A program made the translations under genes and the position numbers. Source: Syntrophobacterales bacterium (GTDB lineage Bacteria; Desulfobacterota; Syntrophia; Syntrophales; UBA6807). From it: DNA of 13,671 nt. This document shows positions 7,615-13,627 of this stretch, piece after piece. The stretch spans positions 1 to 13,671 of the forward strand of contig JAGGSD010000177.1 of NCBI GenBank assembly GCA_021159265.1. The letters are read 5' to 3'. Under the pieces are notes generated by a model. That model was not told the DNA's origin. It worked only from the letters and a program-made list of their open reading frames with translations, and made no database searches. How positions within the stretch are numbered: the stretch's first letter is position 1; every line of letters starts with the position of its first letter.

Positions 7615-8874
7615 TTGGATCACGATATTACAATTAAACTCTTTTTGTTGTTTATTCTTTTGCTTCTTTCAGGGTTTTTTTCCGGCTCAGAAGCTTCTCT
7701 TTTTTCTCTTACCACCCTCCATTTGCATAAAATGAAGGAAGATAAAAATCCTTTTTTCACATACATACAAAAGCTTTTATTATATCCAAGAAGATTGCTG
7801 ATCACCATAATTGTTGGTAATGATTCAGTGAATATTACGATTTCTGTCCTGACGACTTCTATTTTCATTTATCTGCTCGGGATGGGAGGCAAGTGGGTGG
7901 CTATAGCCGTGACCACCTTGACATTGCTCATTTTTGGAGAAGCCATACCCAAAACCTTTGCCGTCAATTATCCCATCAGATTTTCCACATCTGTTTCACT
8001 CCCACTGATGTTTTTTTCCAAGATCGAACGTCCAATCGTTTGGGTATTGGAAAAGATATCTAATCTGTTTGTTTATTTGTTTGGAAAAAGCATTTCCATA
8101 CAAACACCTGTATTAACAGAAGATGAATTTATTAATCTTGTAGATACCGGTCATCGGGAAGGCGCTTTGGAAGAATCTCAAAGGGATCTGATCCACCGGG
8201 TATTTGAACTTGCCGATACTACTGTGTCTGATGTTATAATACCAAGGGTGGATATGTTTTGTCTTCCCATATTAATGACTGTTGAGGAAATGGGAAGGCA
8301 AATTATCAAGTCTCGATATTCAAGAATACCTATTTATGGAACGGATAGAGATGATATTTTAGGCATTCTTCACGCGAAATATCTGTTAGCAGAGATTTCA
8401 AAAGAAAGTAACATCAAAACAAATATCAGAAAACTACTCAAAGAACCTTACTTTGTTCCTCTGGAGAGAAGTATTGAAAGCATGCTCAGGGATTTTCAAA
8501 TAAGGAAAATACAAATGGCAATAGTAGTGGACGAGTATGGTGGTGTTGCAGGCATTGTGACTTTAACTGATATTATGAAAAACCTTTTTGGTGACATTTA
8601 TGATGAACACAACGTGAGAAAAAATTTATTTTACAGAGTTGATGATGGAACAGTAATGGTATCAGGAGCTATGGATATTGCAGATTTTAACGAACTTATC
8701 GAAACAGCAATTCCGACGGATGATTTTGACACGGCAGGAGGCTTTATTTTTCACCTCTTCGGGAAACTGCCGGCAAAAGGCGATGAAGTCGACTTTGGAA
8801 GATATACTTTCAAAGTCGAAAAGATCAGCAAGACAAGAATAATGATGGTCAGGGTAACAAAGAAACATGACTGA
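7615..8874 (+). CDS. CNNM/CorC-family membrane protein (DUF21, CBS pair, CorC_HlyC domain)
   Basis: Integral membrane protein of the CNNM/CorB group, linked in the literature to Mg2+/Co2+ homeostasis; often mislabelled hemolysin. The 419 residues hold a DUF21 transmembrane domain (about 1-170) with the hallmarks SGSE (23-26), GNDSVN (68-73) and GEAIPK (108-113), a CBS pair (about 200-330) with VVDEYGGVAGIVTLTDI, and a C-terminal CorC_HlyC domain (about 340-417). The start is TTG at 7615 with only a weak purine-rich upstream sequence (GAGACAGA), so the exact start is uncertain, but the hydrophobic N-terminus fits the family. It overlaps the next, paralogous gene by 8 nt. Direction of transport and ion cannot be read from the sequence. 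Confidence 0.92.
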   Translation: MDHDITIKLFLLFILLLLSGFFSGSEASLFSLTTLHLHKMKEDKNPFFTYIQKLLLYPRRLLITIIVGNDSVNITISVLTTSIFIYLLGMGGKWVAIAVTTLTLLIFGEAIPKTFAVNYPIRFSTSVSLPLMFFSKIERPIVWVLEKISNLFVYLFGKSISIQTPVLTEDEFINLVDTGHREGALEESQRDLIHRVFELADTTVSDVIIPRVDMFCLPILMTVEEMGRQIIKSRYSRIPIYGTDRDDILGILHAKYLLAEISKESNIKTNIRKLLKEPYFVPLERSIESMLRDFQIRKIQMAIVVDEYGGVAGIVTLTDIMKNLFGDIYDEHNVRKNLFYRVDDGTVMVSGAMDIADFNELIETAIPTDDFDTAGGFIFHLFGKLPAKGDEVDFGRYTFKVEKISKTRIMMVRVTKKHD

Positions 8875-10168
8875 CAACTTACTGTCTTTCTTTTTCATAT
8901 TTTTGTTTTTATTTTTGGAGGGTTTGTTCTCAGGTGGAGAATTGGCCCTTGTCGCGACTGATATAAACAGGATTAGAAACAAAGCGAAGACTGGTTCCCG
9001 TTCCGCAATAATAACATTAAAACTTCTGGATAAACCGGAGTGGTTTCTATCCACGACATTAACAGGAACAAATCTTTGTGTTGTTACAAATACCGCTATT
9101 GCTACATCAATGTTTATCTCTATATTTGGTGCTGCCCGAGGCGAGCTTTTTTCTGTTCTTGTAATGATTCCGCTTCTTTTGATAATGGGTGAAATAGTTC
9201 CCAAGAGTATTGTCCAGCAACATGCTGAATTCATTACCCTTCGACTTTCATGGTTTATCTGGGTTGCTTCTTTTGTTCTTTATCCTGTTGTTTTTGTGGT
9301 ATCAAAAATTTCGCGGAGTGCGCTTTTTATTTTCTCTCAACAAAAAAGAACGTTTTACGCTTCGTATATAACCAGGGCAGGTTTGGAATTTCTTCTCCAG
9401 AAAGATGGGGACCAGGGTGATATACTGACGTCAGAAAAAGAAATGGTACAGAAAATATTTGATTTCCCTGAATCAACTGCAGGAAATATCATGGTTCCAC
9501 TGTCCAATGTAACCGCTCTTTCGGCAGATACAACGCTAAGGGAGGCTGCTTTGATAATTGCTGAGAAAGGTTACTCCCATATGCCCGTTTATCAAGAGCA
9601 AATCTATAATATCACTGGCATCCTCCATTCTTTTGATCTTTTAGGGGCGCTTTATGGAGAAACTGCGGGGTTAACCTCATTATCCGTAGATGATTCCATA
9701 GAGGCTTGTACAAGTGATAATGTATTGTATATGCCTGAAACAAAACCAGCGGATGAACTCTTGTTTGAGTTGCAGAAAAGTGGTGAACACATGGCAATAA
9801 TAGTTGACGAATATGGTGGCGCCGTAGGTATAGTAACCGCCAAGGATATTTTAGAGGAAATTGTTGGTGAAATTGATGATGAATATAGTGATGAAGGTGA
9901 AATGTTATATACAAAAGTGGGGCCGGGCAGATATTTAGTTAACGCGAAGGTAAAAATAGACCATATGAGAGAGATTGCCTCACTTGATATCCCAGATGGT
10001 GATTATGAAACATTAGGCGGTTTTTTGTTATATATGATGGGAAGGATTCCCAAGAGGAGGGAGAGTTTCATGCATGGGAATATTCTTTTTATTATTGAAG
10101 ATGCCGATATGAAATCGATAAAACAAGTTCTTGTTGTTTTGCCGGAAAATATAAAAGATAAGGACTGA
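8867..10168 (+). CDS. Second CNNM/CorC-family membrane protein, diverged ion site
   Basis: A paralogue of the preceding gene (433 residues, same DUF21, CBS pair and CorC_HlyC order) whose ATG lies inside the upstream stop region (ATGACTGA, 8-nt overlap), so the two should be translated together. The soluble part is conserved, with IIVDEYGGAVGIVTAKDILEE in the CBS region. The membrane domain differs at hallmark sites: SGGE (22-25) replaces SGSE, and GTNLCVV (67-73) replaces GNDSVN, whereas GEIVPK (108-113) is retained. CNNM proteins dimerise, so the pair may form a heterodimer with one atypical subunit, which is inference. Its last two codons merge into a heptamer/hairpin repeat. Confidence 0.92.
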   Translation: MTDNLLSFFFIFLFLFLEGLFSGGELALVATDINRIRNKAKTGSRSAIITLKLLDKPEWFLSTTLTGTNLCVVTNTAIATSMFISIFGAARGELFSVLVMIPLLLIMGEIVPKSIVQQHAEFITLRLSWFIWVASFVLYPVVFVVSKISRSALFIFSQQKRTFYASYITRAGLEFLLQKDGDQGDILTSEKEMVQKIFDFPESTAGNIMVPLSNVTALSADTTLREAALIIAEKGYSHMPVYQEQIYNITGILHSFDLLGALYGETAGLTSLSVDDSIEACTSDNVLYMPETKPADELLFELQKSGEHMAIIVDEYGGAVGIVTAKDILEEIVGEIDDEYSDEGEMLYTKVGPGRYLVNAKVKIDHMREIASLDIPDGDYETLGGFLLYMMGRIPKRRESFMHGNILFIIEDADMKSIKQVLVVLPENIKDKD

Positions 10169-10247
10169 GAGCTGAGGAATGAGGGATTACCGGGGGATAA
10201 ACCTATCCAGTTCCTTAGCCCTCATTGCTCAGTCCGCAGTTCTTTTT
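10162..10247 (+). terminator. Heptamer-built hairpin with T-tract after the CNNM pair
   Basis: Arms 10164-10185 and 10219-10240 are complementary at 18 of 22 positions around a 33-nt loop, followed by TTCTTTTTA (10240-10248), so it could terminate the CNNM transcript. Each arm is also a period-7 array: four units of about GRNNTGA at 10162-10189 (14 of 21 lag-7 identities) and four on the other arm, 10215-10242 (13 of 21). The left array includes the CNNM stop codon. The long loop makes terminator function less certain than the repeat itself. Confidence 0.5.
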
Positions 10248-10266
10248 ATCCTGTGGAGATGTTGGA

Positions 10267-11022
10267 ATGTTAGAAAACATTAAAAAAAAGAATTTAGCTA
10301 CGATTATATTGGCGGCGGGGAAGGGAACGAGGATGCATTCCGATCTCACAAAGGTGCTTCATCTCCTCAGGGGAAAACCCATGTTGTCTTACCCCGTTGC
10401 CTTGGCCAGAGAAATGGGGTCACAGATAATAGTAATTATAGTAGGACATCAGTCCGATCTGATCAGAAATACTATTAAAGGCGAGGACCTGGTTTTCATT
10501 GAGCAAAAAGAGCAGTTGGGAACAGGTCATGCAGTGCTCCAAGCCAGGGAAGTATTGCAAAACTTTGAAGGAGAAATCCTTATCCTGTGCGGTGACACAC
10601 CATTTCTTATGCCTTCCACTGTAGGCGCTTTATTAGAAAACCATTTATTGTGTCATGCATCAGTAACTGTTTTAACCACAATTATAGATGATCCGACGGG
10701 CTATGGAAGAGTTGTAAGGGGAAAGGGAAATGCTGTTTTGAAGATTGTTGAAGAACGTGATGCTACCGAAGAAGAAAAAAGAATCAGGGAGATAAATTCA
10801 GGAATTTACTGTGTGGAAAGCAGATTTCTTTTTGAATCCGTGGGACAAATTGACAATAGCAACGCGCAAGAGGAGTATTATCTTACTGACATTCTTGAGA
10901 TTGCCGGGAGAATGGAGTGTAAAACCAACTCATTTTCAGTACATAATCATATTGAAGTTATGGGGATAAATACTCGCGAAGATTTGGAGAAAGCAGACCG
11001 TATTATGAAAGAGATGAAATGA
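10267..11022 (+). CDS. GlmU-like N-acetylglucosamine-1-phosphate uridylyltransferase domain, no acetyltransferase domain
   Basis: Nucleotidyltransferase of the GlmU pyrophosphorylase type, expected to use UTP and a hexosamine-1-phosphate to make a UDP-sugar for peptidoglycan and LPS. In the 251 residues one sees LAAGKGTRM (15-23), QLGTGHAV (83-90), GDTP (109-112, metal Asp), TGYGRVVR (144-151), EINSGIY (175-181), NAQEEYYLTD (199-208) and GINTREDL (233-240). All align with the first half of E. coli GlmU. Full GlmU proteins are roughly 450 residues with a left-handed beta-helix acetyltransferase; here a clean TGA follows the linker and the 300 bp downstream hold no remnant. ATG 10267 is chosen because GGAG lies upstream and the preceding 14 codons are translated repeat. 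The true sugar substrate may differ from GlcNAc-1-P. Confidence 0.85.
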   Translation: MLENIKKKNLATIILAAGKGTRMHSDLTKVLHLLRGKPMLSYPVALAREMGSQIIVIIVGHQSDLIRNTIKGEDLVFIEQKEQLGTGHAVLQAREVLQNFEGEILILCGDTPFLMPSTVGALLENHLLCHASVTVLTTIIDDPTGYGRVVRGKGNAVLKIVEERDATEEEKRIREINSGIYCVESRFLFESVGQIDNSNAQEEYYLTDILEIAGRMECKTNSFSVHNHIEVMGINTREDLEKADRIMKEMK

Positions 11023-11090
11023 GTTTTTGCTTGCAAAGGAAATTCACAGGAAATAGAAGGCTGAAGCACGTAAATAGTTAATTCCCATTC

Positions 11091-11190
11091 AGAAATTGTC
11101 CTTTTTCACAATCTCTGCGCCTGCCTGTCTGCCGTGCAGGCGGCACAGGCAGGCTTGATCTTGAATGAAAATCCTCAGAAATCAACAGTG
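11091..11190. repeat. Inverted-repeat element B, partial relative of element A, with nested palindrome
   Basis: The right end (11154-11190) matches element A's right end (1891-1927) at 32 of 37 positions, and CAATCTCTGC at 11109-11118 matches A at 1793-1802. The interior is different: GCCTGCCTGT (11119-11128) pairs with ACAGGCAGGC (11145-11154), with GCCG/CGGC inside, a strong nested palindrome. The element's outer left boundary is not clear. It occupies much of the 308-bp spacer 11023-11330, in which no gene is seen. Confidence 0.55.
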
Positions 11191-11238
11191 CCTCATATCT
11201 TCGGTGTTGGATGTTATGCAGCGGGACTTATATTATTC

Positions 11239-11266
11239 GATGTTGGACGTTCGACGTTCGATGTTC
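11239..11266. repeat. Tandem heptamer array (GAYGTTC) upstream of the dus gene
   Basis: Four contiguous 7-bp units of consensus GAYGTTS; the two central units GACGTTC are identical (11246-11259), and lag-7 identity is 18 of 21. It ends 64 bp before the dus start codon. Confidence 0.7.
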
Positions 11267-11330
11267 ATCTTGGTTCCGGTTTATCCGGGTCAGGTTAGAT
11301 GAAAGAAACCTTCAAGAGATATTCGCATAG

Positions 11331-12323
11331 ATGAAGATCGGTGAGCTACAGTTAAAAAATAACGTTTTTCTTGCACCAATGGCAGGGATTACTGATCTCG
11401 TATTTAGAACTATTGTAAGAAGGTTTGGATGTTCTCTCTGTTTTACAGAGATGGTCAGCGCTAACGGTCTCGTAAGGAAAACAGGAAAAAGCCACAGGTA
11501 CATTGAATCTTCAACGGAAGATAGCCCTCTTGGTATTCAGATATTTGGATCTGATCCCTATGTTCTTTCTGAGGCCTCAAAAATTGTAACTGATATGGGC
11601 GCCGATCTTATTGATATAAATATGGGCTGTCCTGCAAAAAAAGTGCTGAAGACAGGGGCGGGGGCCGCATTGATGAAAGATCCTTCAAAAATTGCCGCCG
11701 TGCTAAATAAGGTGAGAAAATCCACGCAGTTGCCATTAACTGTTAAAATCCGTTCCGGATGGAGGAAAGATAAAGTCAATGCAGTAAATGTATCCGTCAT
11801 AGCAGAAGACTGTGGTGTGGATGCCTTAATCTTGCACCCTCGCACAGTTGAACAGGGGTTTGGCGGCATGGCAGATTGGGAACTTATTTCCAGGGTTAAA
11901 GAACGGTTGAGTGTCCCTGTCATAGGAAGTGGGGATATAAGAAATTCGGAAGACGCATTAAGAATGTTTGATATAACAGGATGTGATGGGGTGATGGTAG
12001 GGAGGGGAGCCCTTGGCAATCCCTGGATATTCAGAGATATAATCCGTTATCTTGAATCTGGTGAAAATTTTTATTTTCCGACTTTAAAAGAACGGGAAGA
12101 TACCGCACGCGAGCATTTGGACATGAATGTACGTTACTTTGGCAAAGTGATTGGTGTGAAAAACTTTCGCAAACACATCTTATGGTACACAAAAGGGTTA
12201 AAAGGAGGCGCCGAGTTTAGACAAATGGTGGTTTCAATAGATGAAAAAGACGATTTGCTGGGGGCAGTTCATAGATATTTTGCTGCTCTTAGTGAGGCTG
12301 ATGGAGTTCGGCGGAAAAACTGA
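11331..12323 (+). CDS. tRNA-dihydrouridine synthase, DusB-like
   Basis: FMN-dependent enzyme that reduces specific uridines in the tRNA D-loop to dihydrouridine. The 330-residue product is of normal length, with a TIM barrel followed by a helical C-terminal domain. Motifs are APMAGITD (15-22, FMN site), GIQIFGSDP (68-76), INMGCPAKKV with the catalytic Cys100 (96-105), TGAGAALMKDP (108-118), TVKIRSGW, HPRTVEQGF, GSGDI and GRGALGNPWIF. These favour DusB over DusA or DusC, though the subgroup call is by motif memory only. The ATG at 11331 has only a weak AAGAGA upstream. It stands alone between repeat-filled spacers; no fis-like gene follows as in enterobacteria. Confidence 0.93.
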   Translation: MKIGELQLKNNVFLAPMAGITDLVFRTIVRRFGCSLCFTEMVSANGLVRKTGKSHRYIESSTEDSPLGIQIFGSDPYVLSEASKIVTDMGADLIDINMGCPAKKVLKTGAGAALMKDPSKIAAVLNKVRKSTQLPLTVKIRSGWRKDKVNAVNVSVIAEDCGVDALILHPRTVEQGFGGMADWELISRVKERLSVPVIGSGDIRNSEDALRMFDITGCDGVMVGRGALGNPWIFRDIIRYLESGENFYFPTLKEREDTAREHLDMNVRYFGKVIGVKNFRKHILWYTKGLKGGAEFRQMVVSIDEKDDLLGAVHRYFAALSEADGVRRKN

Positions 12324-12461
12324 GAAATTGAACTATTGGCTTTAAAATAAGACCTTGACTTTCATAGTGGTGGTTGGCATAATTAAAAAATCTTGTAGCC
12401 GTTCACGGCTTGAAATTAGAAATTCGGGAGAAAAGCATGAGTGTCGTGTCAAGTCTCGAGT

Positions 12462-12553
12462 GTCATTGCGAGCGAAGCGAAGCAATCTCCTGCTGCTATG
12501 AGCTAACTTGGCATAATCCAAGAGATTGCCACGGCCTTCGGCCTCGCAATGAC
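12462..12553. repeat. CATTGCGAG-type dispersed palindrome
   Basis: Perfect outer arms GTCATTGCGAG (12462-12472) and CTCGCAATGAC (12543-12553) and inner arms GCAATCTC (12482-12489) and GAGATTGC (12522-12529). This sequence type (CATTGCGAGCGAAGCGAAGC...) is a familiar small intergenic palindrome in many unrelated bacterial genomes. It is non-coding and probably a mobile miniature element dependent on an enzyme encoded elsewhere. Confidence 0.75.
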
Positions 12554-12594
12554 GATAGCTTGTGCGTCATTATAAACTTGCCACGACAATGAGG

Positions 12595-12622
12595 CCAAAT
12601 TTCCAATTTCTATTTTCTAATT
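12595..12622. repeat. Tandem heptamer array (TCYAATT)
   Basis: Four contiguous 7-bp units of about TCYAATT, 16 of 21 lag-7 identities. Two related units in the opposite orientation occur at 12412-12425, so this array forms part of the outer inverted repeat. It lies 42 bp downstream of the inner palindrome. Confidence 0.55.
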
Positions 12623-12712
12623 TTGGCATTCAGTGAACGCTTACAAAATCTTGCAAGCTGTTTTAGCTGGGACAGGTTAAGGAATTGACGAAAGTGGGGT
12701 GAAAAGTCGACG

Positions 12713-12937
12713 GTGGAATCAGTAAGATTTAACGAACTTGAGGAAAAGATTAAGGATATTATAGAGAAATCTACCTTGCTGAAAAAAAGAAACCAGGAAT
12801 TAGAGGATCTATTAAAAAACAAGAATAATGAACTGGAAGAAGTTAAGAATGAAATAAGAACATTAAATGAAGAAAGGGGTTATGTACGCACAAAAGTAGA
12901 TTCGTTGCTTGATATGCTTCGTGATATACCAGTTTGA
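12713..12937 (+). CDS. Small coiled-coil protein, ZapB-like
   Basis: 74 residues, almost entirely heptad-patterned coiled coil (about 5-55: FNELEEKIKDII, NQELEDLL, NNELEEVKNEIRTLNEE), followed by a short C-terminal segment VRTKVDSLLDMLRDI. No membrane segment or signal peptide. Small ZapB-like proteins directly upstream of zapA are common in deltaproteobacteria; ZapB is a FtsZ-ring accessory factor that binds ZapA. Location rather than sequence drives this call, since coiled coils carry little family signal. The GTG start at 12713 follows a GGGGTG-containing stretch with rather long spacing, so the start is uncertain. The stop codon lies just upstream of the zapA start region. Confidence 0.65.
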   Translation: MESVRFNELEEKIKDIIEKSTLLKKRNQELEDLLKNKNNELEEVKNEIRTLNEERGYVRTKVDSLLDMLRDIPV

Positions 12938-12954
12938 ATTTTGAGGAAATACGT

Positions 12955-13233
12955 TTGAAAAAACGCTTTAATATAAAAGTAATGGGGCAGCAATTTGCGG
13001 TTTTAAGTGACAGAGGGGATAGGTATGTAGAGGATGTTGTTAAATACGTTAATGACAAGGTTAAAGAAATAGGAGATGCCTCGAAGGACGTTTCAGCTTC
13101 GGGTGTTGCTGTATTAGTTGCTTTAAATATTGCGGATGAGTTGTTTAAAATCAAAGAAGAAAATGAGGATTTTGTTAGCCGGCTAGAAAGAAAATATGAA
13201 CGATTGATCAATTATATGGAAGAGAAAAGTTAG
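12955..13233 (+). CDS. zapA: Cell division protein ZapA
   Basis: FtsZ-associated protein that cross-links FtsZ protofilaments at midcell. The 92 residues read KKRFNIKVMGQQFAVLSDRG at the N-terminal globular domain, matching the ZapA pattern (a KV.I.G..Y-type strand pair), then a long helix with the expected central segment VEDVVKYVNDKVKEIG and VAVLVALNIADELFKIKEE, and a coiled-coil C-terminus. TTG 12955 is chosen because GAGGAA lies 6 nt upstream; an alternative TTG at 12934 overlaps the preceding stop (TTGA) and would add seven residues, so a 4-nt coupled overlap is the competing start model. The product is followed by 6S RNA, the usual zapA-ssrS order of proteobacteria. Confidence 0.9.
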   Translation: MKKRFNIKVMGQQFAVLSDRGDRYVEDVVKYVNDKVKEIGDASKDVSASGVAVLVALNIADELFKIKEENEDFVSRLERKYERLINYMEEKS

Positions 13234-13247
13234 GTAAAAATAAGTTA

Positions 13248-13440
13248 TTCCCTGCGATGTGCGTGATTAACATAATTTTTTTGAGCCAACACCTTGGAAC
13301 CGGGGGTCTGCCTTTGTCAGTGGTGTGCAGGTCTGTTTTTATCCCATACGGGATAAAGGTGGAAAGCCTAAAGCTGCAAAAAGACACCCATATTGAGAAG
13401 AGGTTCAAAAAGGTGGTTAACACGGCATATGCGGGGGCTT
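13248..13440 (+). ncRNA. ssrS: 6S RNA
   Basis: Regulatory RNA that mimics an open promoter and sequesters sigma70 RNA polymerase. The terminal helix forms between CCCTGCGATGTGCGTG (13250-13265) and CACGGCATATGCGGGGG (13421-13437), 15 pairs with two single-base bulges. A closing stem pairs CACCTT and GAACC near 13290-13302 with GGTTC and AAGGTG near 13402-13415. The apical hairpin is TATCCC-ATAC-GGGATA (13340-13355). The 3' half reads like E. coli 6S, with AAAGCCTAAAGCTGC, GACACCCAT and GGTTCAAAAAGGTGG. Position directly after zapA is the classical one. A T-rich tract (13438-13453) follows the helix and may help termination. Ends are approximate to a few bases; no clear promoter was identified, so processing from the zapA transcript is possible. 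Confidence 0.9.
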
Positions 13441-13568
13441 CTTCTATTTTTTCAAAAAGGAAATATTTTCTCAGGCTTTTTGACGTAGATTGAAACTTTA
13501 TCCGAATCTGTTTTAACCTTTGCCCTTCAAAACAGCTTTCCTCCGTTTTAATCCCCTTTATTTGATGC

Positions 13569-13627
13569 ACTCGTAAAAAGCTCCGCTATGCCGTAAAGCA
13601 GCATAGCGGAGCTTTCAAGGAACTCGT
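13569..13627. repeat. Intergenic hairpin repeat, copy 2
   Basis: Perfect 15-bp arms AAAGCTCCGCTATGC (13577-13591) and GCATAGCGGAGCTTT (13601-13615) around the 9-nt loop CGTAAAGCA. The direct repeat ACTCGT flanks it at 13569-13574 and 13622-13627 and may be a target duplication or chance. Read on the minus strand the stem is followed by five T residues, so it could terminate leftward transcription. It is the same family as the hairpin at 1-58. No gene is visible in 13441-13671. Confidence 0.7.

Larger units (their letters stand above)
12389..12650. repeat. Nested inverted-repeat region between dus and the zapB-like gene
   Basis: Outer arms are imperfect complements: TTGTA (12393-12397) with TACAA (12642-12646), CGTTCAC (12400-12406) with GTGAACG (12633-12639), and AAATTAGAAA (12413-12422) with TTTCTAATTT (12614-12623). 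Inside lies a second palindrome, described separately at 12462-12553. The right side also contains a heptamer array (12595-12622). Small open frames here are translations of the repeats. Apart from this the 389-bp spacer 12324-12712 shows no gene. Confidence 0.55.

Noticed and set aside
10267..11022. glmU as a pseudogene by truncation
   Set aside because: The domain is complete with all motifs, the stop comes at the natural linker, and no decayed second domain follows, so a stand-alone enzyme is the simpler reading.
12410..12592. A 60-residue open frame on the + strand
   Set aside because: It is a read-through of the CATTGCGAG palindrome and flanking inverted repeat, with no codon or protein signature.
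13257..13493. A 78-residue open frame on the + strand and a longer one on the - strand
   Set aside because: Both run across the 6S RNA and lack any ribosome binding site or recognisable protein pattern.
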